Below are positions 1 to 9,116 of a stretch of DNA of 33,874 nt, one piece after another. Both the position numbers and the translations under genes were made by a program. Origin of the DNA: an uncultured Bacteroidales bacterium (GTDB lineage Bacteria; Bacteroidota; Bacteroidia; Bacteroidales; UBA4417). The stretch's first letter is position 1. Every line of letters begins with the position of its first letter. The notes beneath the pieces are model-generated. The model searched no databases. It was not told where the DNA came from and saw only the letters and a program-made list of their open reading frames with translations. The DNA lies in assembly GCA_903913645.1 (NCBI GenBank), contig CAIWMA010000193.1, positions 1 to 33,874 on the forward strand, given 5' to 3'.

Positions 1-505
1 CCTGCCCGCCACTATACAAAAGCATTTTGGCTGTGGCGTCAAGTCCAAAATAATTGCCATAGAATTCTCCATCCAGGTTTTTAGATACAGAAGGCATTGT
101 CATCCCTTGCTGAGCCAGGAGTTGCTGGAGTTTTGTGATTTCACTGCTAATACTCGCCAGGGTCGGAAACATGACCGGGAAAGCCGGATTTGTCATAAAA
201 TCCTGCAGTTTGCCAAGGCTTTCGAAGCCATCTATTTCGCCAATCTTTGAATTAACCGACGAATATGCAAATACGTATTTCCCGCCTAATTCCACTTTAG
301 GGATGAATGCTGAACGGACAGCTTTTTGCTGGACTTCGGTAATCTGTTTGTCGATGCCTTTTTCAGCCACCTTGCGGTCCTTGTTGACCGAAAGATCAAT
401 AAGTTCCTTTAATTCGGGCGAAACCAGCAGTGTTTGTGCATTTACCTTACAAAGTATAATACTGAGCGTAAAGGTCAGAATCAGGAATAGAATTCTTGTT
501 TTCAT
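1..505 (-). CDS. TolC-family outer membrane efflux protein, N-terminal part (runs off left edge)
   Basis: The 168 visible residues begin with a signal peptide ending near residue 24 (VNAQ). A helical segment with a TolC-type start follows (LKELIDLSVNKDRKVAEKG), then an aromatic/Gly stretch ending AKMLLYSGGQ, which matches the short beta-strand and G-G-Q motif before the second helix of outer membrane efflux proteins. The family forms trimeric channels that carry RND or ABC pump substrates across the outer membrane. The C-terminal two thirds lie outside the window. The ATG at 505 is chosen because it directly precedes the signal peptide. A TetR gene lies 156 bases upstream on the same strand, the usual Bacteroidetes order TetR-TolC-adaptor-RND pump, so adaptor and pump genes are expected beyond the left edge (inference). 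Confidence 0.8.
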   Translation of the reverse strand, partial: MKTRILFLILTFTLSIILCKVNAQTLLVSPELKELIDLSVNKDRKVAEKGIDKQITEVQQKAVRSAFIPKVELGGKYVFAYSSVNSKIGEIDGFESLGKLQDFMTNPAFPVMFPTLASISSEITKLQQLLAQQGMTMPSVSKNLDGEFYGNYFGLDATAKMLLYSGGQ

Positions 506-618
506 TTTTGTTTTCAATTTTCAGATCAGTACTCAGAACAGCCTCTGATTTTAACAGAATTGATATTTTGTAAATGATCTTGTGTTTTGTAATAGTTATT
601 TTGTTGATAAATAGTACG

Positions 619-645
619 TTCGACTAAAATAGTAAAACGGTCGAA
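619..645. promoter_or_regulatory. Probable TetR operator upstream of the TolC-like gene
   Basis: A palindrome TTCGAC-N15-GTCGAA lies between the TetR stop and the TolC-like start. The same arms with the same 15-base spacer recur at 1323-1349 upstream of the TetR gene. Two matching sites flanking a TetR gene fit autoregulation plus control of the efflux genes. The assignment to this TetR is inference. Confidence 0.55.
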
Positions 646-661
646 AACAGGACAAAAAAAA

Positions 662-1243
662 TCAGCGCTTCATTACACCATGGAAGAGAATATGGATCAA
701 ATGGTCGAGCCTGCTTTCTATATCTTTTTCTTCCACTCCCCAGAACAAAGGAATCTCCATACCCTTTAACGCTGTAACGATTGCTATAGCTGCAAGCGAT
801 GTATCATCGATTTCAAACATTCCATTTTCAACGCCTTCTACCAAAATGCTTTCCATCATCTGGATTTCCTCCTGGTCGTATTTCTTCCTGATTTTTTCGA
901 TAAAATCGAGATGACCCAGGAAATCATCTTTGATGGCGCTGTAAAAATTAGCAAGTTTTTCCATCGATCGCATACGCACTAAAACGTGAGTTTTTAATTT
1001 TTGGGCAGGGGAGTCATTTACATTAGTGGCTTTAATGAGTTCCTGTTTAAATATCTCTGCTTCCTTTTCAACGACAGCCTGGAAAATTTCTTCCTTGCTG
1101 GCAAAGTAGTAATAAATAGAGCTTTTGCCTTTGCGACTGGCAATAGCAATCTCATCCATCGTGGTTTTTTTGAAACCGAACCTGGAGAAAATGTGGCGGG
1201 CCACATTTACAATCGCTTCTTTTACTTCGTCTTTATCAAGCAT
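662..1243 (-). CDS. TetR/AcrR family transcriptional regulator
   Basis: A 193-residue protein starting MLDKDEV. The first 50 residues form a standard TetR helix-turn-helix: VARHIFSRFGFKKTTMDEIA, then RKGKSSIYYYFASKEEIF, with the usual YYYF and K-E-E signature. The remainder is the helical ligand-binding and dimerisation domain, whose ligand cannot be predicted. The ATG at 1243 is preferred over one 45 bases upstream because that extension (MQRQTRTINLKRLIK) overlaps the likely promoter and is not typical of the family. The TolC-like gene downstream suggests control of a multidrug efflux operon, with matching palindromes before both genes. A repressor role is known for the family and inferred here. 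Confidence 0.85.
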   Translation of the reverse strand: MLDKDEVKEAIVNVARHIFSRFGFKKTTMDEIAIASRKGKSSIYYYFASKEEIFQAVVEKEAEIFKQELIKATNVNDSPAQKLKTHVLVRMRSMEKLANFYSAIKDDFLGHLDFIEKIRKKYDQEEIQMMESILVEGVENGMFEIDDTSLAAIAIVTALKGMEIPLFWGVEEKDIESRLDHLIHILFHGVMKR

Positions 1244-1285
1244 TTTTATCAAACGTTTTAAATTAATTGTTCTTGTTTGACGCTG

Positions 1286-1293
1286 CAAAATTA
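1286..1293 (-). promoter_or_regulatory. Putative -7 box of the TetR gene promoter
   Basis: On the minus strand this reads TAATTTTG, a full match to the Bacteroidetes -7 consensus TAnnTTTG, about 43 bases before the chosen ATG. No convincing -33 element is seen. The palindrome at 1323-1349 sits just upstream, so a bound repressor could block this promoter. Confidence 0.45.
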
Positions 1294-1322
1294 ATACGGT
1301 GATTTACAAAATCCTAATTTAT

Positions 1323-1349
1323 TTCGACTAATTTCGTCGAATGGTCGAA
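1323..1349. promoter_or_regulatory. Probable TetR operator upstream of the TetR gene
   Basis: TTCGAC-N15-GTCGAA, identical in arms and spacer to the site at 619-645. A further GTCGAA half-site lies inside the spacer at 1336-1341. It overlaps the region where a -33 element would be expected for the TetR promoter. Confidence 0.55.
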
Positions 1350-1424
1350 AATAATTTATAAGACACAGTAAATTAGGCTTATAGATACAATAAAATTGTG
1401 AATACTTTTCGGTTAACTGAATAA

Positions 1425-1919
1425 TTAGAGAACAAATTGCTGAACCAAACCCATTACTAAAGAAAAAATCAGGTATCCAGCTACTAGCCCGGAGCCAATA
1501 AATCGATAAAATTGTTTTCTGTTGACACAGTTTTGCCTGTTCTTGAATAATGTTATGAAACCCAGCGGGAGATTTAACAAAACTGCAGTTACAAGGCCTG
1601 GAGTATAATTTAATGAGTAGATGGCTGCTGCAATATGAGGTATAAAAACATTCAGAACCAATCCTGATGCAATTGCCGTAGAAATAAAAAGATTAAATGC
1701 ATGTTGTTTTGTGCGGATGGCAGCAATGAAAAGGACAACCACGATTAAGGACATAATCGATACCGCCCACAAGAACTGGCTGCAACTTGCTGGTTTTATA
1801 AAAGATATGGGGCTCTGAATTGGATAACTGCAAATAGAAATGGCTTCTTCAATATTGTGAAAAATGAAAGATACAATCAAAGCTGCAAATGCCGCTCGTG
1901 CTGATATACGTTGAGTCAT
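1425..1919 (-). CDS. HXXEE domain membrane protein
   Basis: A 164-residue, strongly hydrophobic protein with about four to five membrane segments. The first helix carries H21-N-I-E-E25, the HxxEE signature that names the family, and a second conserved region reads PHIAAAIYSLNYTPGL near residues 94-109, where His and the Y-T-P-G stretch are typical. The spaced His and Glu residues in membrane helices suggest metal binding or an in-membrane enzyme, but the family's function is not established. It is monocistronic in appearance: a -7 box lies just upstream and the TetR control region lies downstream. Confidence 0.75.
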   Translation of the reverse strand: MTQRISARAAFAALIVSFIFHNIEEAISICSYPIQSPISFIKPASCSQFLWAVSIMSLIVVVLFIAAIRTKQHAFNLFISTAIASGLVLNVFIPHIAAAIYSLNYTPGLVTAVLLNLPLGFITLFKNRQNCVNRKQFYRFIGSGLVAGYLIFSLVMGLVQQFVL

Positions 1920-1950
1920 CCCGATGAATTTTCAATTGTCGATCAGTATG

Positions 1951-1958
1951 CAAATTTA
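1951..1958 (-). promoter_or_regulatory. Putative -7 box of the HXXEE gene
   Basis: The minus strand reads TAAATTTG, a perfect TAnnTTTG match, about 31 bases before the ATG. The upstream -33 position holds only a T-rich stretch. Confidence 0.45.
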
Positions 1959-1996
1959 TCGATTTATTCGAGAGAAAAAACGATAGTTCACTAAAA

Positions 1997-2026
1997 GCAA
2001 AAGGCCTCAGAAAAGAAGCCTTTTGC
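1997..2026 (-). terminator. Rho-independent terminator downstream of gdhA
   Basis: A perfect 9-bp stem (GCAAAAGGC / GCCTTTTGC) with a 12-base loop is followed on the minus strand by TTTTAG. It lies 90 bases beyond the gdhA stop, between that gene and the HXXEE gene. Confidence 0.6.
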
Positions 2027-2115
2027 CAGGTCGGAATTGTTAATAGTTAAAGCGGTAAAAGAATAATGGTTACCAGATTTTTCTACTCCAACTCATAACT
2101 CATATTTCATCAATA

Positions 2116-3539
<1,424 letters not shown>

Positions 3540-3608
3540 TTTTTAACGATATTTTTGTTTGCATATAAGTAATTGATTTGCAATAATATGCAATATATCT
3601 AAATTAAA

Positions 3609-3645
3609 TAAGTATTTTACTTACTAAATTAAGTGAAACACTTAA
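3609..3645. promoter_or_regulatory. Tandem palindromes in the gdhA / PEP-binding protein spacer
   Basis: TAAGTA-TTT-TACTTA (3609-3623) and TTAAGTG-AAA-CACTTAA (3629-3645) are both perfect and share the form TAAGTn-N3-nACTTA. Their centres are 21 bases apart, about two helical turns, which suits cooperative binding of a dimeric regulator. They lie in the 354-base spacer (3466-3819) between divergent genes, upstream of the likely gdhA promoter. The rest of that spacer is AT-rich, with a short TGCAATA direct repeat near 3580-3595 and a hairpin at 3672-3694. The regulator is unknown. Confidence 0.5.
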
Positions 3646-3671
3646 AATTGGAAAGTATAGTACATATTCGT

Positions 3672-3694
3672 AAACGGTTCAGGAACAACCGTTT
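3672..3694 (+). other. Hairpin in the leader of the PEP-binding protein gene
   Basis: AAACGGTT and AACCGTTT form a perfect 8-bp stem with a 7-base loop, followed by TT and then CGCT. It could be an attenuator or a leader structure, but the T-tract is short, so function is uncertain. Confidence 0.3.
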
Positions 3695-3819
3695 TTCGCT
3701 CTAAGTTTAAGATTCCGCAGGTAGAAAATGCTTTAAATTAAATCTAAAACCGGAAACGATTTCGTATCATTTTTTTAATCATTTTTGTTAAGGCTTTTTT
3801 AGGAGAAAATTAAACTGAA

Positions 3820-6800
3820 ATGACTGACCAAAACGAAATGCTGAATGACCCGCGAGAGATCAGTAAATTGATTTTTGAACGTACCGAACGGCTCAAAGAA
3901 CTTGCTGCGATTAACCAGACGAACGACATTCTGCGTGAAGGGAAACCTATCGATGAAACCTTGCAGCAACTTGCAAAATTATTGCCTGGTGCATGGCAAT
4001 ATCCTGAGTTCACGGTTTGCCGGATTACATATAATGGGAAAGTGTATTGCTCGTATGGCTTTGCTGAAACACGCTGGTTGCAGCGCCAATCGTTCGAGTC
4101 AATTGATGGTAGTTCAGGATCTATTGATATTTTCTATACAAGGGAATTTGTTCACCTCGATGAAGGCCCGTTTTTAAAAGAAGAACGTCACCTGATCGCG
4201 AACCTTGCAAGCGCCATCACCGGCTACCTCAATAGCATTGCTGCCAAAGAACTACTGAAAAAAGCGCGCATTGCCGACAAAAGCAAACCTTCCGAAAATC
4301 AGCAACGTGAAACGCCGGTAAGCGGTAAGCAACTGCTGCAGCGCTTCCTCAATAAAAACAACTCCGACCGGGATGTTTATCACGACCTGTGCCCTTTTAA
4401 AGTAAAGGAAATATTGCTGGTTGCAAATCTTTACGATGCTTATACCATTGAGAAGGAAGGACGTTTTTCGGAGTATGTTTTAGGCGAATATCACCAACTG
4501 AGTCTTACGTCGGTTCCTCGTATTACCGGGGTTTCGTCGGCTGAGGAAGCAGTAATTCAGCTGAATGAAAAACACTATGACCTGGTAATATTCATGGTAG
4601 GTGTAGATAAAACATTGCCGGTAAGCATTTCGGAACAGATCAGGAAGGAATTTCCGTACATCCCCATTTTCGCGCTTCTCAATAACAATTCAGATGTTGC
4701 TTATTTCACCGAAGTGAGCGAGAGGTATAAGAATATTGATCGCGTATTTGTTTGGAATGGCGAAAGCAAAGTTTTTTTTGCCATGATCAAGTTACTTGAG
4801 GATAAAATTAATGTTGAAAACGATACAAGGGTTGGTTTGGTAAGGGTATTGTTGCTTGTTGAAGATAGTCCGCAGTATTATTCGCGATACCTGCCATTGC
4901 TCTATGGGATTGTAATGGAGCAAACGCGGCGTATTATTGATGATGTAAGTACCGACGAACTGTATAAAGTTTTGCGTCTCAGGGCCCGTCCAAAAATTCT
5001 GCTGGCAGCCAATTACGAGGAAGCACTTAATATTATTAATGATTACACCGATTTTATGCTTTGCCTCATTACGGATGTTAAGTTTAACCGGAATGGCAAG
5101 GAATACAAAGATGCTGGCTTCGAACTGGTGAGTCATGTACGTGGATCAAATGCGGATCTTCCCGTTATCATTCAATCTTCTGATCCTGAAAATGCTAAGC
5201 ATGCCTATGAACTGAGAGCCACATTTATTGATAAAAATTCCGAAAGTTTATCGCAGGATTTCAAGAGCTTCATTACCCATTACCTGGGATTCGGGAATTT
5301 TATATACCGCGACAAGGATGGTGAACAGATTGCCATTGCAAAATCGTTGCGTGAGTTTGAGAATCACCTGCGCACCATACCCGACGAATCGCTGATATAC
5401 CACGCCCGTAAAAATCATTTTTCGCTTTGGCTGATGGCACGGGGCGAAATACAAGTGGCTAAAATTCTGAATCCCGGAAAAGTTAGCGATTTTAAGAGTC
5501 CTTCCGAGATGAGGGCCCACCTTATAGAAGTTATCCGGCAATTCAGGAACGAGCAGGACAAAGGGAAAGTAATTCCTTTCGAGGAATCGGCCCTTCTCGA
5601 CGAGCATAATGTTGTAACGCTGGTGCCAGGATCGCTTGGCGGAAAAGGCAGGGGACTGGCATTTATCAATACACTTATTTACAATTATGATTTCAATAAA
5701 CACATTCCCGATATCAATATCTGCTCGCCCCGTACTTCAGTAATTGGTACTGACGAGTTTGAGTATTTTATTGAGCGAAACAGAATAAAGGAAAAGATTA
5801 CTGATTTCGAGAATTACGCTGAGATCAGGAGAATATTTACTTCCAGCGTTCTTACTGATACTTTGATTCGTAGGCTCCGCGTTTTATTGAAACTGATAAA
5901 TAAGCCAATAGCCGTGCGCTCTTCAGGGATGTTCGAAGACTCACTTTCACAGCCTTTTGCAGGTATTTTTGAGACGTACCTTTTGCCCAACAACCATCCT
6001 GATATCAATGTCAGGCTAACACAAGTAATGGATGCCATTAAACTGGTGTATGCATCGGTTTATTCGCCCGAAGCCCGAGGATATATCGAAGCTATAAATT
6101 ATAAACTTGATGAAGAGAAAATGGCAATCGTTATACAGGAAGTAGTTGGTCATCAGTATGATGATGTTTTTTACCCGCATATCAGCGGAGTGGCACAATC
6201 GTATAATTACTATCCATTTGCCCACATGAAACCGGAAGAGGGGTTTGCCATTGCAGCACTCGGGCTGGGTAAATATGTTGTGGATGGTGGAAGCGCTTAC
6301 CGGTTTTCGCCTGTATATCCGGCCGTTGAAATCCTTACTACTAAGGATCTATATAAGAATTCGCAAGTGAAATTCCTGGCTGTCGACCTGGCAAAAAGTG
6401 ATGTTAACCTGCTCGAAGGTGAAATGGCCGGCCTACGTGAAATGGATATCGATGTTGCCGAAAGCCACGGAACCATGCGCCACTTGGCTTCGGTATATGA
6501 TCGTGATAATCAGCGGCTCATACCTGGGATTACAACACCGGGTCCAAGGGTAATAAATTTCAGTAATGTATTAAAATACGATTATTGCCCTATGGCAAAA
6601 ACCATTGAAACAGTTCTCGATATTGTAAAAGAAGCCATGGGTACGCCTGTTGAAATTGAATTTGCAATTGACCTTACCCGTGATGCAGATTATAAAACGA
6701 CTTTTTACCTTTTGCAAATCAAACCGTTAATAGGAGCGGAGCTTGATTACCAGGTAAATATGAATGAGATTAAGCGTGAGGATATTGTTATTTTTTCTGA

Positions 6801-7302
6801 AAAGGGTATGGGTAATGGGCTGGTGGCTGATATAACTGATGTTATTTATGTTGATATCGATGAATTCGACAAAAGTAAAACGCAGGAAATGGCATTAGAA
6901 ATTGAAGAACTCAACCACATGATGCGCAAAGAAAACCAGAAATACATCCTGATCGGACCCGGCCGCTGGGGTACACGCGACCGTTGGATCGGAATACCGG
7001 TAAACTGGCCCCAGATCAGCAATGCAAAAACAATAGTCGAAACCAGCCTCGAAGGATATCCTCTCGATGCCTCGTCGGGTTCACACTTTTTCCATAACGT
7101 AACTTCGATGAATGTCGGGTATTTCTCGGTACAACCTGAAACAGGCAATAGCTTTATAGATTATGAACTGCTGAAAAAACAGAAACTTATCAGCAAAACG
7201 AACTTTTTCAGGCATGTGCGGTTTGATAAAGGATTAAATGTTCAAATGGATGGAAGGAAGCGGATTGCGGTGGTTACCTGGGTGAAGGAAAGTGTAAAGT
7301 GA
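3820..7302 (+). CDS. GAF-like / receiver / PEP-pyruvate-binding domain signalling protein
   Basis: An 1160-residue soluble protein. Domains in order: a GAF-like region (about 1-150); a degenerate receiver-like fold (about 196-330, no acidic pocket); a second receiver (about 341-490) that keeps the acidic pair E348/D349, a candidate phospho-acceptor D419, S453 and K472; then a pyruvate-phosphate-dikinase N-terminal ATP-grasp region from about 600, with VPGSLGGKGRGL (602-613), IAVRSSGMFED (697-707) and LQIKPL (965-970). The tail has a striking IGPGRWGTRDRWIG block (1045-1058). The swivelling phosphohistidine domain and PEP-binding barrel of PPDK or PEP synthase are absent, so it is unlikely to be a metabolic dikinase; the phosphate acceptor is unknown. 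Bacteroidetes homologues are annotated only as PEP/pyruvate-binding proteins. A weak AGGAGA lies 14 bases before the ATG. The gene is divergent from gdhA. Confidence 0.8.
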   Translation: MTDQNEMLNDPREISKLIFERTERLKELAAINQTNDILREGKPIDETLQQLAKLLPGAWQYPEFTVCRITYNGKVYCSYGFAETRWLQRQSFESIDGSSGSIDIFYTREFVHLDEGPFLKEERHLIANLASAITGYLNSIAAKELLKKARIADKSKPSENQQRETPVSGKQLLQRFLNKNNSDRDVYHDLCPFKVKEILLVANLYDAYTIEKEGRFSEYVLGEYHQLSLTSVPRITGVSSAEEAVIQLNEKHYDLVIFMVGVDKTLPVSISEQIRKEFPYIPIFALLNNNSDVAYFTEVSERYKNIDRVFVWNGESKVFFAMIKLLEDKINVENDTRVGLVRVLLLVEDSPQYYSRYLPLLYGIVMEQTRRIIDDVSTDELYKVLRLRARPKILLAANYEEALNIINDYTDFMLCLITDVKFNRNGKEYKDAGFELVSHVRGSNADLPVIIQSSDPENAKHAYELRATFIDKNSESLSQDFKSFITHYLGFGNFIYRDKDGEQIAIAKSLREFENHLRTIPDESLIYHARKNHFSLWLMARGEIQVAKILNPGKVSDFKSPSEMRAHLIEVIRQFRNEQDKGKVIPFEESALLDEHNVVTLVPGSLGGKGRGLAFINTLIYNYDFNKHIPDINICSPRTSVIGTDEFEYFIERNRIKEKITDFENYAEIRRIFTSSVLTDTLIRRLRVLLKLINKPIAVRSSGMFEDSLSQPFAGIFETYLLPNNHPDINVRLTQVMDAIKLVYASVYSPEARGYIEAINYKLDEEKMAIVIQEVVGHQYDDVFYPHISGVAQSYNYYPFAHMKPEEGFAIAALGLGKYVVDGGSAYRFSPVYPAVEILTTKDLYKNSQVKFLAVDLAKSDVNLLEGEMAGLREMDIDVAESHGTMRHLASVYDRDNQRLIPGITTPGPRVINFSNVLKYDYCPMAKTIETVLDIVKEAMGTPVEIEFAIDLTRDADYKTTFYLLQIKPLIGAELDYQVNMNEIKREDIVIFSEKGMGNGLVADITDVIYVDIDEFDKSKTQEMALEIEELNHMMRKENQKYILIGPGRWGTRDRWIGIPVNWPQISNAKTIVETSLEGYPLDASSGSHFFHNVTSMNVGYFSVQPETGNSFIDYELLKKQKLISKTNFFRHVRFDKGLNVQMDGRKRIAVVTWVKESVK

Positions 7303-7514
7303 ACAGTGGAAAATGAATAGTGAAAAGGGAAAGATAGGAACAGAAAGAAACTGGAGCGTTTCAAAAAGAACGGGTTGAAATTGATTTATCTATAACTCTT
7401 ATATGTATTAAACCCATGATTAAATAGAACAGAAGAAATTTTTAGGTCTGAAATAGTTGAATTCTCAAATCCCTGAATCCCAATTCCTGAAACCTTTTTA
7501 TACGATATTATACT
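7302..7514. other. Intergenic spacer with low-complexity word runs
   Basis: The 212 bases between the PEP-binding protein and the transporter hold no gene. The first 35 bases drift around the words GTGAA / AGTGGAAAA / GAAAAGGG, and 7466-7494 drifts around AATCCCTGAATCCC / TTCCTGAAACC. These look like decayed short repeats similar in kind to those at 8340-8460 and 24574-24670. Confidence 0.4.
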
Positions 7515-8312
7515 ATGGATAACTCCAAACTGCTGAATAAGAAAACCTTTTTATACCTATTACTTGCAAGTTTTTTTATCGCCAATGCGATGATTGCTGA
7601 ATTTGGCGGGGTGAAGATATTTTCAATTGAAAAACTACTTGGTATTGCTCCTCTGCATTTCAATATTTTCGGAGTGATCACCGATTTGAACCTTAGTGTC
7701 GGAGTTCTGATCTGGCCGATCGTTTTTGTATTTTCTGACATCATAAATGAATATTTCGGAAAAGTTGGAGTACGGCGAATCAGTTTTATAACTGCTGGTA
7801 TGCTGGCTTATGCTTTTATAGTAATACTATTATGGACTAGTATGCCTCCGGCTGATTTCTGGCTTAAGATAAACGGATTAGATCCGCAAGGAAGGCCGTT
7901 CGATATCAATTTTGCTTATAACACTATTTTCAGAGCAGGGCTTGGAATAATTGTGGGTTCACTCACCGCTTTCCTTGTGAGCCAGCTGGTGGACGTATAT
8001 GTATTCCATTATTTGCGAAAACTTACAGGGCATAAATACCTGTGGCTGCGTTCAACCGGATCCACAGTTGTCTCCCAGATTATTGACAGTTTTGTTATTC
8101 TGATTATTGCTTTCTATTTCTTCGGCAATTGGAGTCTTGGCCAGGTTATAAAAGTAGGAATGATACAATATCTGTATAAGATAACACTTGCTATTGTCCT
8201 AACTCCGGTAATATATCTGATGCATACAGTGATTGACAATTATTTGGGTAAAGAAGTCTCAGAAATTGTTATCGAAGAAGCCGATCAGAATTGGGATAAA
8301 AAAGATATTTAA
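7515..8312 (+). CDS. yhhQ: Queuosine precursor transporter, YhhQ family
   Basis: A 265-residue inner membrane protein with about six to seven membrane helices. The family takes up queuosine precursors such as preQ0, preQ1 or queuine for modification of tRNA wobble guanosine. The recognisable signature is the stretch FGVITDLNLSVGVLIWPIVF followed by SDIINEYFGKVGVRR, where the D-I-I-N-E-Y-F-G-K block is the family hallmark; the C-terminal half has the expected Q-I-I-D-S-F region. No queuosine biosynthesis genes are visible nearby, so its partners must be elsewhere in the genome. It ends 84 bases before the core of an octamer repeat and is convergent with the rhodanese-like gene. Confidence 0.88.
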   Translation: MDNSKLLNKKTFLYLLLASFFIANAMIAEFGGVKIFSIEKLLGIAPLHFNIFGVITDLNLSVGVLIWPIVFVFSDIINEYFGKVGVRRISFITAGMLAYAFIVILLWTSMPPADFWLKINGLDPQGRPFDINFAYNTIFRAGLGIIVGSLTAFLVSQLVDVYVFHYLRKLTGHKYLWLRSTGSTVVSQIIDSFVILIIAFYFFGNWSLGQVIKVGMIQYLYKITLAIVLTPVIYLMHTVIDNYLGKEVSEIVIEEADQNWDKKDI

Positions 8313-8339
8313 AATTTCAAGTCTCAAATCCATTATTCC

Positions 8340-8460
8340 ATCTCTCCGTCCCTCAATCCCTCTGTCTCACAGTCTCTCTGTCTCCAAGTCTTCCTGTCCC
8401 TCAGTCCCTCAGTCCCTCAGTCCCTCAGTCCCTCAGTCCCTCAGTCCCTCAGTCTCTCAG
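8340..8460. repeat. Octamer minisatellite (TCCCTCAG)n with degenerate flank
   Basis: Seven perfect tandem TCCCTCAG units occupy 8397-8452, followed by one variant TCTCTCAG (8453-8460). The preceding 57 bases are a degenerate version built from CCCTCAATCCCTCTG, GTCTCACAGTCTC and TCTTCCTG. An 8-base unit does not preserve a reading frame. The array sits between two convergent genes, and the stop codon of the minus-strand rhodanese-like gene (8457-8459) lies inside the last unit. Confidence 0.9.
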
Positions 8461-8879
8461 TCTCTATTTTTCCCCCTAGGCCTTAGCTGGCATGCGCACT
8501 GACCCGAAAGTTTCTCACTATAATCTACCACAACGGGTAAGCCTGAGTGTTCCCAATCGACCAGTCCACCTGAAAGATTTGCGCAGATTCCCTTAAAACC
8601 ATTCTCTATCAATAGTTTAATAGCTTCCGGACTGTGAATGCCACTGGCATCGGCAACAATAAGCGGTTTATCAACAGGCAGATCTGCCATTAGCTCTAAA
8701 AGCTTTTTCAGTGGACAAAAGATCAGCCCTGGTACATCAAATATTTTAAAACGGTTCAGGTATTCTTCCCTGACATCTACTAAAATTGCGCCTTCCTGGC
8801 ATTGTTTATGAGCTTGCAAGGGTGAAAGATTATATATTCCGTTTGAGTAATTTGCTTTGCCTTCGAAGTAATTATTCAT
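8457..8879 (-). CDS. Rhodanese-like domain protein lacking the catalytic cysteine
   Basis: A 140-residue cytoplasmic protein. A rhodanese fold is recognised from GAILVDVREEYLNRF (CDC25-like strand and D-V-R-E), PLIVADASGIHSPEAIKLL, and LSGGLVDWEHSGLP near the end. The active-site loop normally reads C-R-S-G-x-R-S; here it reads D-A-S-G-I-H-S, so the sulphur-carrying Cys is replaced by Asp and sulphurtransferase activity is unlikely. A Cys-x-Cys tail (GQCACQLRPR) follows and may bind a metal or a thiol. Non-catalytic rhodanese domains usually act in binding or regulation. The ATG at 8879 gives a family-like N-terminus. The last few residues and the stop enter the octamer repeat, so the tail may vary between strains. 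Confidence 0.75.
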   Translation of the reverse strand: MNNYFEGKANYSNGIYNLSPLQAHKQCQEGAILVDVREEYLNRFKIFDVPGLIFCPLKKLLELMADLPVDKPLIVADASGIHSPEAIKLLIENGFKGICANLSGGLVDWEHSGLPVVVDYSEKLSGQCACQLRPRGKNRD

Positions 8880-8961
8880 TTTCCTGCGATTCGTGATTTA
8901 TTTAACTGTACTGTAAAAGTACATGTAAATTCACAAGTGACGTCATCAAAATTCCCATTTG

Positions 8962-8991
8962 TTGGTAGTGTGAGGTTTCTTTGTATTTTTG
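8962..8991 (+). promoter_or_regulatory. Putative promoter of the histidine kinase gene
   Basis: A -33-like TTG (8962-8964) is followed after 19 bases by TATTTTTG (8984-8991), a perfect TAnnTTTG match. A start just downstream would leave a leader of about 120 bases. The divergent spacer 8880-9116 otherwise holds only a short TGTAC-N7-GTACA inverted repeat at 8907-8923. Confidence 0.45.
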
Positions 8992-9116
8992 AGGCTGAAT
9001 TTCGATCATTTCTTTACAGAATAATCGTATTTCATTTCATCGGTAGAATGATAAAATTAAATCAGTTTTCTGTATTCTTTTCTATGTAAATAAATTTACT
9101 GTTTGCTTAATTTCTT

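Noticed and set aside
135-548. Plus-strand open frame of 137 codons
   Set aside because: It is antisense to the TolC-like gene, whose minus-strand translation has a signal peptide and family motifs.
5248-5703. Minus-strand open frame of 151 codons
   Set aside because: Antisense to the continuous PEP-binding domain gene; no recognisable motifs.
8233-8502. Plus-strand open frame through the octamer repeat
   Set aside because: It is a translation of the minisatellite (repeated SLSPSVPQ-type residues) overlapping the transporter's end and the rhodanese gene; low complexity, no family.
8938-8945. TGACGTCA palindrome upstream of the rhodanese-like gene
   Set aside because: Only eight bases, a single copy and not near a convincing promoter; expected by chance at this scale.
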